This document shows, in pieces, positions 10,491 to 21,822 of a DNA stretch of 64,000 nt. The number at the start of each line of letters is the position of its first letter. Position 1 is the stretch's first letter. Where the stretch lies: contig CAUDNR010001435.1 in assembly GCA_958430865.1 (NCBI GenBank), positions 22,737-86,736 of the forward strand, given 5' to 3'. A program made the position numbers and the translations under genes. The DNA comes from Entrophospora sp. SA101 (Eukaryota; Glomeromycota; Glomeromycetes; Entrophosporales; Entrophosporaceae). The notes under the pieces were generated by a model, which saw only the letters and a list, made by a program, of their open reading frames with translations, did no database searches and had not been told where the DNA came from.

Positions 10491-11300
10491 TTAAGAAATA
10501 AGACCAAGATCTTTAAGTCTTCGAGGGATCACTAAATAAAGGTCTTCATAATACCATACTTTGATAAGTAATATCCGATTTTTATCACAATGTTCTTTTT
10601 TTAGCTGATCCCGTGCAAACTGCTTTTCAAAATCCTTTTGGTTTTTGTGAAAGAAAGCATGGAAGCATTCATGTTGTATACCTTGAACTTCGACAGCAAA
10701 ATCGTACCGTGGATAGTATACATCAAGTTCAAGCCCTAACGGATGATCAGGAGTTTTTAAGAAATATGGTCTACGTATATCAGATGGTGGGTGTAATAAT
10801 TTCATCACTATTTCCTTGCAGAGTTCTTGTCTCTTATATGGACAAAATGGACACCATTTACCTAAATTTTTTACTTTATCCACGGTTGAATACCATTCAT
10901 GCTTTTTTTCACACTGCCATTTTAATTTTGTATGTGCACCATTATACGTTTCAGAAAGACATAATCCTTTATTTTTAGTCGCGATTTTTCTAGCTTCTTC
11001 AATGGAAATTTTTGCATTACCTGAACAGTGAGGACACGATGTGTCCAAATTTCTTACACATTTAAGACTTGTATACCATTGATGGCCTTCGTTAACATTC
11101 CCATAAAGCAAAGAATCTATATCTATATATTTTTCTGATAATCATTTTCCACCTTTTTTAAGCACAATTTCTTTAGCAATATTAATATTAAGTATAGAAC
11201 ATCCTGCACATTGAGGACACCATGAATTACGATTTTTTATTGTATTCAAAACTGAATGCCAAATATGCCCTTGATGGCATCTCCATCATCAGCAAATTTG
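10491..11300 (-). pseudogene. Treble-clef zinc-ribbon / PD-(D/E)XK (Vsr-like) protein, broken
   Basis: The minus frame encodes about three zinc-ribbon repeats, each with a GH-x-W motif and a CP-x-C pair (WCPQC, SCPHC, WCPFC), followed by a nuclease-like domain: LELDVYYP, then AVEVQGIQH, then RDQLKKEHCDKNRILLIKV. The LELD...E-x-Q spacing matches the Vsr-like end of the PD-(D/E)XK superfamily, with Gln where Lys is usual. The frame has an in-frame TGA at 11152-11154 (in GGK-stop-LSEK, where Cys is expected) and two more near 11285-11290. The second ribbon has lost its first Cys, and no in-frame ATG begins the intact 206-residue stretch. It is a remnant of a multicopy family in these fungi. The same breaks occur at 39099-39908. 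Confidence 0.7.
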
Positions 11301-11954
11301 AACAGGCATAACACAACTCATTCAAATTTCTTTTACAGAAATTGGTTTTTTGATAATAAAGATATAATGAATTCAATTTTTTATTGTAAGAAGAATAATG
11401 AAAAATTTATACAATAAATTTATTTATTTAAAATAAAATAATACACATATACTAAAGGTAGAGGGAAAAGGCAGTAACAATTGGTGCTGAATTGCAATAG
11501 TAATCAAAGTACAAGGCAAATCATCTCTACAATCACCAAGGATCAAGGAAGGAAGGAAAAATTGGTGGTGATACTCAGAAATTTGACAAAACTAATAAAA
11601 TGCTCATGTAATAATTGTCATCCACTATAGAGATTTCACCAAAAATTTTAAGCCATTATAACTCTCTAAACTTGTTTTTTCCTTCAAAAAAGATTGCAAA
11701 AACCACTTTTTATTGAATAATTTTCAAAGAAAACATCATTTGAAACACTTTGAAAAATAACTGACAAAATTGCCCACATATAAAATAAAATTTATATTTG
11801 CTATTGCTAGTATTTGTTCCATTGAATGTAAAAAGAATTCATAGTAATAATAATAGCTGATGAAAAGATTTTTTTTGTAATGTCATTTGATTAAAAAAAA
11901 ACACCATACTATATATACTGTATATAAAATGAATATAATAATAAAACAATTCAT
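11301..11954. other. F-box gene downstream spacer (repeated unit)
   Basis: No gene. The segment is one version of the spacer found 3' of the F-box genes; recognisable phrases such as CAAGGCAAATCATCTCTACAA recur at 13750, 42359, 54385 and, inverted, at 37870-37895. It ends at the stop codon of the F-box gene. Confidence 0.6.
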
Positions 11955-13340
11955 TTAGAAAAAATGGTAATTTAAAAATCCTATATCTTGATATTTTTTT
12001 AATAAACCTTCTAATTTTTCTCTTCTTTCATACCTAGACAACTTTATTGTAAAAGGTTTGGGTCCTTTCCAATCACTCTCTAGAGTTCTCAGTGAACTAT
12101 CAGAAAAAAAGATTTCAGTATAAGTAGTTAAAGTATTCAAATTTTTTGGTAATATCTGATTTAAAATTGCCAACACTTTATCACCATCTATTACATCTCT
12201 ATTAATAGCATCTAACTTTAGACTTTTTAATTTGGTACATTTACTAATTATAGGAATTAGTTCTTGATCTAGTTCATTTTTGTAAAGTATTTCCAAATAT
12301 TCTAAATTTTTACAATTTTGCCCAATTGACTGATTAAGCTTTCCTAAATATTCTTCATCAATTGGTGCACCACGAATTATCAAAGATTTAAGAGTTTTAC
12401 CATTGATTTTTATAAATTCAGACAGGTCTAAAAGAAATGGACCATAAAGATACAAATAAAAATATTCAATATTTGGAAATAGAACTGATTTTAATTGCAT
12501 TAATTTGACATCTGAGGAGTAATCAACTAATTTTAAAGACTTCAAATTTTGAAATGTTGGAATTATAGAATTTAAATTATTATTTTCATAACTTTCATAA
12601 TTAACTATTGATTTTGAATGAATTAAGATTGCATTTTTTAAATCCTCTAGATTTGGTAAAATTAATTCATCTTCTGACTCAATATGTAATTGTTTAATTT
12701 GATTTTGTGCTTTAATTAATTTAATTAATTCAGTTAAACTAAAAGATTCAGTAACAGTATAATCAGGATTGAAATAGCAATCTATATTTAAAACTTGAAT
12801 ATTTTTACAAGTAGTTGCTAATTTATCAATAATTTCAGAACTAGAGTGAATACTGCAATGTAATTCATAAAGGTTTTGAAAACAAGTATCAAATCTATGA
12901 TGATCCAAAAATTCTTCACTATCTAATATTGTAGTAAGCTTTCTGATATTTGAATGATCTAAAATAAATTCTTCCAATCTTGTTTTTAAATATTTTAAAC
13001 TAACAATATCACATAAATCTTCTAACCATTCATTTATTTCATAAAAATCTAATTCAGTTGTAAATTTAGCATAATTGTATAATGGTGGTTTTTCCAATAA
13101 TTCAAAATCTTTTAATACAATGTCATTTTCCACCAAGAAATTTTTATCTTCTTCTAGTAAGCAATTAATTAATATTTTGATGCTGTTTCCAGAAATAAAT
13201 GGGTTTTTCCATAAAGCTGGAATATTGATATTGTGCCATTTTTTATTGACAAGGACACAAGAATATAATGTTTTATAATCTTTTTCAATGTATTTAAATA
13301 TTTCAGTGAAAATTTCCTGTGGTAAAGTTGTTATAAGCAT
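11955..13340 (-). CDS. F-box / leucine-rich-repeat protein A1
   Basis: Single-exon gene of 461 residues beginning MLITTLPQEIF at an ATG (13338-13340). The F-box covers about residues 4-48 (LPQEIFTEIFKYI, then YSCVLVNKKWHN and LWKNPF). The rest consists of degenerate leucine-rich repeats (LKSLKLV, LEYLEILYKN, LKSLIIRGAP). F-box proteins are substrate adaptors of SCF ubiquitin ligases: the N-end binds Skp1 and the repeats choose the substrate. The family is greatly expanded in AM fungi, usually as intronless genes of about 450-500 residues, which fits. The next F-box gene lies 820 bp upstream in the same orientation. The protein is identical to the one at 40563-41948 and close to 54793-56172. 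Confidence 0.9.
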   Translation of the reverse strand: MLITTLPQEIFTEIFKYIEKDYKTLYSCVLVNKKWHNINIPALWKNPFISGNSIKILINCLLEEDKNFLVENDIVLKDFELLEKPPLYNYAKFTTELDFYEINEWLEDLCDIVSLKYLKTRLEEFILDHSNIRKLTTILDSEEFLDHHRFDTCFQNLYELHCSIHSSSEIIDKLATTCKNIQVLNIDCYFNPDYTVTESFSLTELIKLIKAQNQIKQLHIESEDELILPNLEDLKNAILIHSKSIVNYESYENNNLNSIIPTFQNLKSLKLVDYSSDVKLMQLKSVLFPNIEYFYLYLYGPFLLDLSEFIKINGKTLKSLIIRGAPIDEEYLGKLNQSIGQNCKNLEYLEILYKNELDQELIPIISKCTKLKSLKLDAINRDVIDGDKVLAILNQILPKNLNTLTTYTEIFFSDSSLRTLESDWKGPKPFTIKLSRYERREKLEGLLKKYQDIGFLNYHFF

Positions 13341-14159
13341 TTTTTTTTTTACATTATGTGCTACACAAATTTAATAAAATAAAATAATAAAATAAAAAAT
13401 TTTGCTCAAGTTTTATTCATAAGATGAAATATATGTAAAATGGTTTTAACAAGTTTGCTCAGGAACTCCAAGGCAGTTTACTTAGTAAAGTCTATTTGTT
13501 TTTTTTGTTTTTATATAATATAAATTTTTTTTTTTTTGCAAAAGATTGTTAGTTTTATTTATTAAGAATTTATTTTTATAATATAAATATTAATAAAGGT
13601 AACATTTATTAAATTTATTATTATTATGAAAGGATTCAAAAAATTACAACATATTATTTGTCTTTGCCTAATATTAATCAATTTTAACACAACTCATTCA
13701 AAGATATAATGAATTCAATTTTTTATTGTAAGAATTAAAGAACTCAAAGTACAAGGCAAATCATCTCTACAACCACCAAGGTCAATGAAGGAAGGAAAAA
13801 TTGGTGGTGATACTCAAAGATTTGACAAAACTAATAAAATGCTGATGTAATAGTCATCATCCACTAGAAAGATTCCTAAGCCATTATAACTCTGTTTTTT
13901 CCTTCAAAAACCACTTTTTATTGAATAATTTTCAAAGAAAACATCATTTAAAACACTTTGAAAAATAACTATGTCAAAATTGCCCACATATAAAATAAAA
14001 TTTATATTTGCTATTGCTAGTGTTTGTTCCATTGAATGTAAAAGAATTTATAGTAATAATAATACTGATAAAAAGATTTTTTTTTGTAATGTCATTTGAT
14101 TAAAAAAAAAACACCATACTATATATATATAAAATGAATATAATAATAAAACAATTCAT

Positions 14160-15542
14160 TTAGATGAAATGATAATTTAAAAATCCTATATCTTGATATT
14201 TTTTTAATAAATCTTCTAATTTTTCTCTTTTTACATACCTAAATAACTTTATTGTAAAAGGTTTGGATCCTTTCCAATTACTCTCTAGAGTTCTCAGTGA
14301 ACTATCAGAAAAAAAGATTTTAGAATAAAAAATTAAAGTATTCAAATTTTTTGGTAATATCTGATTTAAAATTTCCAACACTTTATCACCATCTATTACA
14401 TCTCTATTATTATTTAACCTTAGACTTTTTAATTTGGTACATTTACTAATTATAGGAATTAGTTCTTGATCTAGTTCATTTTTGTAAACCATTCCCAGGT
14501 ACTCTAAATTTTTACAATTTTGTCCAATTAATTGATTAAGCTTTCCTAAATATTCTTCATCAATTAGTGCACCATGAATTATCAAAGATTTAAGAGTTTT
14601 ACCATTGATTTTTATAAATTCTAATAGGTCTAAAAGAAATGGACTATAATAAAGACACAAAGAAATATATTCAATATTAGGAAATAGAGTAGGTTTTAAT
14701 TGCTTTAGTTTGGCATCTGAGGAGCGTTCAACTAATGTTAAAAACTTCAAATTTTGAAATGTTGGAACTATAGAATCTAAATTATGATCTCCATAACTTT
14801 CATAATTAACTATTGATTTTGAATGAATTAAGATTGCATTTTTTAAATCATCTGGTAAAATTAATTCATCTTCTGAATTAATATATAATTGTTTAATTTG
14901 ATTTTGTGCTTTAATTAATTTAATTAATTCAGTTAAACTAAAAAATCCAGTAACAGGATAATCAGGATCAAAATAGCAATCTATATTTAAAACTTGAATA
15001 TTTTTACAAGTAGTTGCTAATTTATTAATAAATTTAGAACTAGTGTGAATACTGCAACATAATTCATGAAGGTTTTGAAAACAAGTATCAAATCTATGAT
15101 GATCCACCAATTCTTCACTATCTGTTATTGTAAGCTTTCTGATATTTGAATGATCAAAAATAAATTCATCCAATTTTGTTTTTAATTGAGAATATCCTGA
15201 ACTATATAAATCAAATAAATATCGCAAAAAATCATTGAATTTATAAAAATCTAATTCAGTTGTAAATTTAGCATAATTGTATAATGGTGTTTTTTCCAAT
15301 AATTTAAAATCTTTGAATACAATATCATTTTCCACCAAGAAATTTTTATCTTCTTCTAGTAAGCAATTAATTAATATTTTGATGCTGTTTTTAGAAATAA
15401 ATGGGTTTCTCCATAAAGTTGGAATATTGATATTATGCCATTTTTTATTGACAAGAACACAAGAATATAATGTTTTATAATCCTTTTCAATGTATTTAAA
15501 TATTTCAATGAAAATTTCCTGTGGTAAAGTTGTTATAAGCAT
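14160..15542 (-). CDS. F-box / leucine-rich-repeat protein B1
   Basis: Single-exon gene of 460 residues, a tandem paralog of 11955-13340 with the same architecture: F-box at residues about 4-48 (LPQEIFIEIFKYI, LWRNPF), then leucine-rich repeats. It differs from A1 mainly in the segment around residues 100-125 (FNDFLRYLFDLYSS in place of INEWLEDLCDIVS) and in scattered LRR surface positions, as expected for paralogs that diversify their substrate-binding face. Start-to-start spacing to A1 is about 2.2 kb, and both the 5' flanks (GCTACACAAATTTAATA) and 3' flanks are conserved, so the repeated unit is gene plus spacer. The predicted protein is identical at 42768-44150. Confidence 0.9.
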   Translation of the reverse strand: MLITTLPQEIFIEIFKYIEKDYKTLYSCVLVNKKWHNINIPTLWRNPFISKNSIKILINCLLEEDKNFLVENDIVFKDFKLLEKTPLYNYAKFTTELDFYKFNDFLRYLFDLYSSGYSQLKTKLDEFIFDHSNIRKLTITDSEELVDHHRFDTCFQNLHELCCSIHTSSKFINKLATTCKNIQVLNIDCYFDPDYPVTGFFSLTELIKLIKAQNQIKQLYINSEDELILPDDLKNAILIHSKSIVNYESYGDHNLDSIVPTFQNLKFLTLVERSSDAKLKQLKPTLFPNIEYISLCLYYSPFLLDLLEFIKINGKTLKSLIIHGALIDEEYLGKLNQLIGQNCKNLEYLGMVYKNELDQELIPIISKCTKLKSLRLNNNRDVIDGDKVLEILNQILPKNLNTLIFYSKIFFSDSSLRTLESNWKGSKPFTIKLFRYVKREKLEDLLKKYQDIGFLNYHFI

Positions 15543-15870
15543 TTTTTTCTTTTTATGTTATGTGCTACACAAATTTAATAACTATTGATATATATAATAA
15601 AATAAAAAATTTTGCTCAAGTTTTATTTCATAAGTCATCAAGGAATGAAATATATGTAAAATGTTTTTGACAAGTTTGCTTTGGTAGTTTACTTAGTAAA
15701 GTCTTTATTAACTTCGTTTTTGGTTTTTATATATTAGTAAGTAACATTTAAAATTTATTGTTGTATGAAAGGATCCAAAAAAATTATTTGTCCTTGTTTG
15801 TCTGATATTAACACAATGAATATCCCATTTTTATACAATTCATATTAATATAGAAATTTGTTTTTTGATA
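15543..15870. other. Upstream region of the F-box pair
   Basis: Holds the presumed promoter of gene B1. The first 100 bp (poly-T next to the ATG, then a CTACACAAATTTAATA phrase and TTTTGCTCAAGTTTTATT) repeat the 5' flank of gene A1. No other feature seen. Confidence 0.4.
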
Positions 15871-15879
15871 ATGAAGATG

Positions 15880-16610
15880 TATTACCTACCATACACAAAG
15901 TTCTATGTTTCCTTAGCATATCTTAACCATCACCGCATGCAAAGTCTACATTTCCTTAATATGTCATATACACACCAGATCTTAACTGTCCATCCTAGAG
16001 ATACTGCCACTATCTTGCTTGCTTCAACCTTTTTTTTACCATTATTTAAATTTCTAAAATACACCCTGATTGCTGTTAATCTAGACTTTGCATCATTGAC
16101 TAAATTGGGATTCTTCAATATAATCTATTATATTTTTCCAGTTATATCATCATTATCATCGTCATCATCATCAAAAGATTGATCTCTATTAGGGGTTTGA
16201 ATATGGAAAAATTCAGTAATTTTAGAAGATCCAATTGCTGCATCTCTCAACTCTTTGGCATGTCCTGATTGAATCCCATATAAAAAGTCCTGCTTTTCTT
16301 TATTGAAGTATAAGTGTCATTTACAAAGGTAAAATTTTCAACATTCACATCCTCCCAGGATTTATCATTGTCAGAACTTGAGTCAGATCCAGATCCAGAT
16401 TCGGGTTCAACTTCAGGCTCAATTTCAGATCCGACTTTGGAACACAAATCTTCATTTAAATTTCATTTCAATTTCATCACTGGTATTTGGGACATTATCC
16501 ACATATGTTAGATCACTACTTAATCTTTTATTTTTGGCTAGCTTTTCAATGTGAGTTCGTCTTTTATTAAGGTCTATCTGTCCATCTTAAGATATTGATA
16601 TATTAAATTG
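15880..16610 (-). pseudogene. Decayed transposase N-terminal region
   Basis: Several short minus-strand frames in order spell pieces of one protein: a basic KRRTHIEKLAKNKR start near 16540-16590, an acidic Glu/Asp/Ser tract at about 16380-16440, SWEDVNVENFTFVND followed by SIKKSRTFYMG near 16260-16360, an Asp-rich tract at 16145-16175, and KKKVEASKIVAVSLGW with KIWCVYDILR at 15930-16040. Frameshifts and stops separate them. I recall this order from the N-terminal part of a repeated transposase-like protein of AM fungi. The second copy is at 44488-45218. Confidence 0.45.
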
Positions 16611-16666
16611 AAAAAAGAATTTTGATTTTTGACAGTAAAAGAAATTGATTTTTAATAATATAGTAT

Positions 16667-16797
16667 AAAGACTAGTGCCGTAAATTATGATGATGGTAGT
16701 AATTGTATTTACGGCATATAAAAAGTGGTTGCAATTACCTTTGTGACCACTTTTGCAACCATCCTTTTTCCTTTTTTGGATTACGGCACTAGTCTTT
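16667..16797. mobile_element. MITE with AAGACTAGTGCCGTAA ends, TA-flanked
   Basis: The left end AAGACTAGTGCCGTAAA and right end TTACGGCACTAGTCTT are perfect inverted repeats of about 16 bp; the element is flanked by TA on both sides, the target preference of Tc1/mariner-type elements. The interior contains GTGGTTGCAATTACC and CCTTTTTTGGATTACGG. It is repeated at 45275-45405 as the right end of block A, and distantly related sequence is at 56614-56742. Confidence 0.75.
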
Positions 16798-19218
16798 AAT
16801 ATAGTAGTAATGTTTAAAGGGTTTAGTTATGTTCTATTTTTATCATTCTGTTATTTTTCCCATTAATGTATTTATTATTTAAGAAAAACAACAACAAAGG
16901 TGACAACAATAATATTAAAAAAGATATCATCTGCCAAAAAATCTTTGGGTATGTAAATATATACAATTAAGAATTTTAAAAAACTCCAATGCTCTTTGAC
17001 ACAATGAAAATCATTCCAATTTCTATCTCCTCCAATTTCTTAATTCTCTATAAGTTCCCATTGAATAATGAATGATTTACCCTATTCCAAGGTCTGATTC
17101 TTCTACAAATACATTGATAATGTCTCATTGTGTTCTTATTGGATTATGGTAACAAACATGATTTCTTGGATTTGCTGATCTTCTATGAGTCTAATAAACA
17201 AGAATAAATATACATTAATAAACATATTTATATAATTTTAATTAACAAACATTATTATTATATCAGTGTTAATATGTTGATGAAAAAGAATGGCATGGTT
17301 ATTTAATAAGATAACATGGCCTTTAACATAAACATATGATCAACAGTTAGATGGGCATCAGCTCCAATATATGGTACCCAGTGTGCACAAGCCTCAACAG
17401 CAGATGCCTGATTGCAAGACATGAGTACATCAACACTCAACACCTAAACTGCTAACATACCACCTATTCTTCAGAATAGGCCATTCATTTACACACAATA
17501 TTCATTGTTTGTTGGGGATAAGTTTAAAAAAGAACCCCCCCCCCAATTTCTTTAAAAAATCAGAGTAAGGAATTGAGTGCAACTTTTACTCACAATGTTA
17601 ATATTTAAGGAGGTCAGTATAATTAATAACACAATTTGGAAAGATAAAGAGAATTTACTTGTTTGGAATCCAGTTTAAAGTCACACCTTGTTATAATGAA
17701 GCGTAAACTAATTAAATACATGTTATAATGAACTTTTAATTCGTGTTTCATCAATCATGTGATGTTCATTGTAAGAAGGTGGATTTTCAAAGTAAGTTTT
17801 CCCTTTTCCTGTGACATCAATAGATGGTTAAAAAAAAGAATATGCTAAACCAGCAGGAGACAGCACAAACCACAACAAGCATAGGCTAGGTTGTAGATCG
17901 CTTCCCACCTCAGCCAAAATGGCCTCAACTCAACCAGTAGTCGCAGGGTACATTTCCCATGAAAGTGCAAAATGCTCACACTGCAGCGATGTATAAACCA
18001 GACACTTTCTTCCTCTACACCAGTAGTGTAGGGTATGCACACAATGCTGTAAACAAAATTTGCATGTCATGGTGTACATGAGACTGAGCACTTCTTCCCC
18101 ATACCAGTAGCATAGGGTGTAGAACATTCATTATCATGAAAAATATTACTGGCCTTTAAATCACATTGGATTGCTGATGCCTTTTCGTTTGCTCTTGTGC
18201 CAGGTTTTAGATCCTGGATCAAAATTTGTAATTCAACACCTAAAATATTATGTGACATTGCCTTGTTGCAGATGGGTTTTCTCAATGAAGAATTGATCCC
18301 ACATCTCTACATTTCCCCACTTGGAAGGAGATTTCTCTTAATGCTCTGACATATGAGTACAAAGTTAGAGTATTTAGCATCATCCATACAATGAAGAAGA
18401 ACAAACACTTACCACCATTTCGAATTTTATTTGATATTTCTTCTGGTAATCCACCTTTTGGCATATTGTAAAAAGGAACAATTATTAAATGTTATTATTG
18501 GTCAATATGTTACGCGAAATTTACAACAAAATTTTCAGAGTTTGGGGGTTATCACATAATACCTTGGGGTTGGTCACAATGGTTGATCATCAAACATAGT
18601 TCAGGTCAATATAGAAAGTTACTATTAATACGAAGTTACAATCCGCTATACGTTTAATTAATAATATCCGTTATAGAAAGAGATTTCAAATAGTGAAAAA
18701 TCGGGACCAAACTTTTAATCCTTTATAGAGAAAGATCCGTTATATAAAGGTCCGTTATAGACAGTGTAGACTGTATTTGTTTATCAAATTATACGTTTTA
18801 TTCAATAAAAAATTATTATCAAATTGTGCATGGCTTTCGCTCAAGATAATGATCATTGTTGATTTGGTATGTAGTACCAAATATTCATCCGAATAGCAGC
18901 AATATTAATATATAGAGAAATTTAGAATAGAAAAAGAAGTAGTAGATATCTAGAAAGAATTGCCTTTTTAATAATCAAAGGCAACACAACTTAAATTAAT
19001 AATAACATCCAACTAAAATTGCATGACACCATTTTCGTTCATATTAAAGTGTTGAAAAGAATGGATAGGAAATATTATCATGACCACGTTGTATTGGTTC
19101 ATTTTGTCTGCCACAAATAATAGAAATAGAAAATCTTTGCTTTTATTATTAATATTAATATTAAAAAATTATAGATAAGATAGATAGACATTAACAATTA
19201 TGATTTTTTTTTTTACAA
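16798..19218. other. 2.4-kb region without a recognisable gene
   Basis: Possible exon pieces on the minus strand: 17303-17446 (ACAHWVPYIGADAHLTVDHM, ending in TAA, preceded by a TTTAG acceptor) and 18414-18464 (MPKGGLPEEISNKIRNGG followed by a GTAAGT donor). Neither can be joined to the other with confidence. Between 17840 and 18280 a degenerate repeat of CCCTAYRCTACTGGTRTRGRGGAAG phrases occurs on the minus strand. Near 18640-18780, GTCCGTTATAGAC-type phrases resemble pogo/Tigger-like repeat ends. A run of nine C lies at 17537-17545. Confidence 0.35.
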
Positions 19219-21822
19219 TTACTCGTTTTCAATAACTTTTGTTACTTTTCCGATTGCAATTGTTTTGCCTTTAAAGAGTAAATTTTTTTTTTTTTTATGT
19301 TTGAAACATTAATATCATATTTTAAACAACAAGTTAATCCACTAATTAATTAATTGATTTACCTTCATCACGCATTGTAAATCTCCCCAACTGTGGATAG
19401 TCAGAAAATGCCTCTAAACAAATTGGACCTTGTGTTTCAAGTTTTGCAATAACCTTTTGACCTTTTTTAACAAATTGTGGAGGTCTTTTAGATTTTCTAC
19501 CAGTTTTTTTGTCTATAAGATGTAAAAGAGACTGAAAAAAAGAAAAATCATTAATTAAAAACTAGCGCAAATGCATATAATTCGTATGTATTTGTACAAA
19601 TTTATAATAAAATATTTAATTTAATTATCAACTGATTTATAAATATAAAGTTGATTCTTAACTGAAATTGATACTTCTTCTACACATGAATGAATATGCA
19701 ATACAGCACTGTAACCAGCACAAATAATATTTTTATGATCAAGGATCGCAAGTTGAGCCTCAAAAGTAGATGAAGTTTTAACTGGTTTATCTGTTGAACA
19801 TAATAAAAAACCAGCTGAAATGTCCTAAAAAAATATTAATTTAATATTTAATAGGTAAATATAATACAAACATAAACATAAATAAATGCGTATGTATGTA
19901 TGTATAACCTCTTCTTCAATTCCTTTAAGTTTTATTCTAATGTTATCACCACAATATCCCATAGGTATTTCATTCTCAAGTTCGTTATAAAGAGCTGAAG
20001 CTTCGACAATTCTCTAAATAGTATTATATAATCATTAATATTCGATCCAATCAATCATCATCATCACCATAAATGTTTTATAAATTAATGTTCACATACT
20101 TTATTTGGCATGAGTAAAACAGATTGGCCTTTTTTAACTAATTTCATAAATTGATATTTTGATGAATATTTAGTTAATCAATCATCTTCAATATTATTTT
20201 TATCTAACCTCTCCCTGATTCTACTTTTCCTACAACAATCATTCCCATATCCTAAAAAATAAATGAAAATGCGTCAGTACATTTATTAAATAATAAATAT
20301 TCATATAGAAATCACACAAGCATTCATTACCTTATATTTTTCTATGATAGGAATCATTAATGGCGCATTGATTTTTCTGTCTAACATTTGCATATTATCT
20401 AAATATTCTAATAATGATGGACCACTATATGTATATATATATAAATATCATATATAAAAGTAAATAAACTATATAAATTAATAAAAACATCACCATCATC
20501 GTTATTATTTACCTATACCAAGGACAAAGATCCTTTGGTACTCTATCTTTAAGATTTAAACCTGTAAAACCAGAAACTGGCATAAAAAAAACATCTAATA
20601 TAGAAGATAATAGTAGTAATGACAACTTTTAGTAAATATTTAAAATTATTTTTAGAATTTATTATCATTGTGATCATCATCATCATCATCATCATCACTA
20701 TTATTACCAGTCGCCAGGTTGTATCCACTTGATTTAAGATAAGGTGTGAGCTTTGAAACACATTCATCATATCTATTTTATTATAAATTAAAACAAAACT
20801 AGTTAAAAACCATTATTTTTATTCACCCTTGATTTTCTAAATATTACCTTTCTTTTGACCAACTAACAGTTGATTCATCCATTTTATTAATAGCGATAAC
20901 TAACTTATTTACACCTGATGTTTTAGCTAATACTACATGTTCACGTGTCTGTCCACCTCTTTCGAATCCAGTTTCAAATTCACCTTTACGAGCAGATATA
21001 ACCTATTTACATAAGACGTATATATTTATATTTCCTTTAAAAAAATTATATAATTATATAAAATAAACATTTGAAAAATTTATTCTTATTATAATCATTA
21101 TCACAAACCAACACTCCAACATCTGCTTGAGATGCACCACCGATCATACTTGGGACAAGATTCTTATGACCTGGTGCATCAAGAATTGTATATCTTCTCT
21201 TCTCTGTTTCAAAATAGGCACGCCCACATTCAACAGTTTTACCCTTGAGAATGAAAAATATTCAAATTTTAAAAATTAAGCCAAAGCCAATAAATATAAT
21301 TACTTTCATAATAACAACGAAGAGTATTTAAACCTTTAGAATACCTTTTCACGTTCTTCTTTGTTTGTATCGAGTGCCCACGTTAAATACCAGGCTTCTC
21401 TATTTTGTTCTTTTGCTTCTCTTTCATATTTCTCCATAGTTCTTTGATCAACCATTCCAGTTATATATCTAATTATAACGTTGTATTTTGAATTAATAAA
21501 ACTAAACAAATTCAATTCTCATCATTATTCATATTTGTAGAGGACTTTTTTTTTGAAATTACAAGATGTTCCCTCCCATGGTTGATTTTCCGGCATCTAA
21601 TTAATCAATAAATTAAATTGTAGTTGAAATTAAAAAAAGAAATTATCACTGTGTTGACTTACCAACATGTCCAATGAAAATAATGTTGAGGTGCTCTTTG
21701 CCATATAGATCTTCAACAACTTCATTATCAATAACTTCTTCTTCCTCCTTATCAACTACTTGATCGATTGTGGCGTCGGAGTTTGTTGTTGAATCATTTG
21801 ATAAGTTACTTTTATCAGTCAT
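19219..21822 (-). CDS. SUP35: Eukaryotic peptide chain release factor GTPase eRF3
   Basis: Fourteen exons: 21663-21822, 21563-21596, 21345-21468, 21109-21243, 20848-21002, 20708-20772, 20513-20594, 20331-20424, 20209-20251, 20100-20138, 19909-20013, 19663-19824, 19363-19531, 19219-19268; about 471 residues. eRF3 binds eRF1 and drives stop-codon peptide release with GTP. G1 GHVDAGKST lies at residues 51-59, G3 DAPGH near 128, G4 NKMD near 190. The stretches [20 protein letters not shown] and [16 protein letters not shown] distinguish eRF3 from EF-1alpha. The C-end has the EF-Tu-like domains 2 and 3 ([29 protein letters not shown]). The N-terminal extension is only about 44 acidic residues, with no Gln/Asn-rich prion-like region. 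Exons join in phase at every junction except 10/11, where one extra A in an AAAA run (20100-20103) spoils a canonical donor. Confidence 0.95.

Larger units (their letters stand above)
9487..16797. repeat. Segmental duplication block A, copy 1 (7.3 kb)
   Basis: Collinear with 38095-45405 at a constant offset of 28608 through all genes inside, with no indel seen until the terminal MITE. I found one substitution in the body (10217/38825, silent in the Uma2-like gene), and several differences only in the last about 60 bp, inside the MITE. The block contains the 5' two thirds of the Uma2-like gene, a treble-clef pseudogene, two F-box genes, transposase debris and a MITE. The left edge falls inside exon 4 of the Uma2-like gene; the right edge coincides with the end of the MITE. 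Confidence 0.95.

Noticed and set aside
10613..11031. Plus-strand frames opposite the treble-clef pseudogene (also in the other copies)
   Set aside because: Shadow frames of the minus-strand gene; no domain or splice signals.
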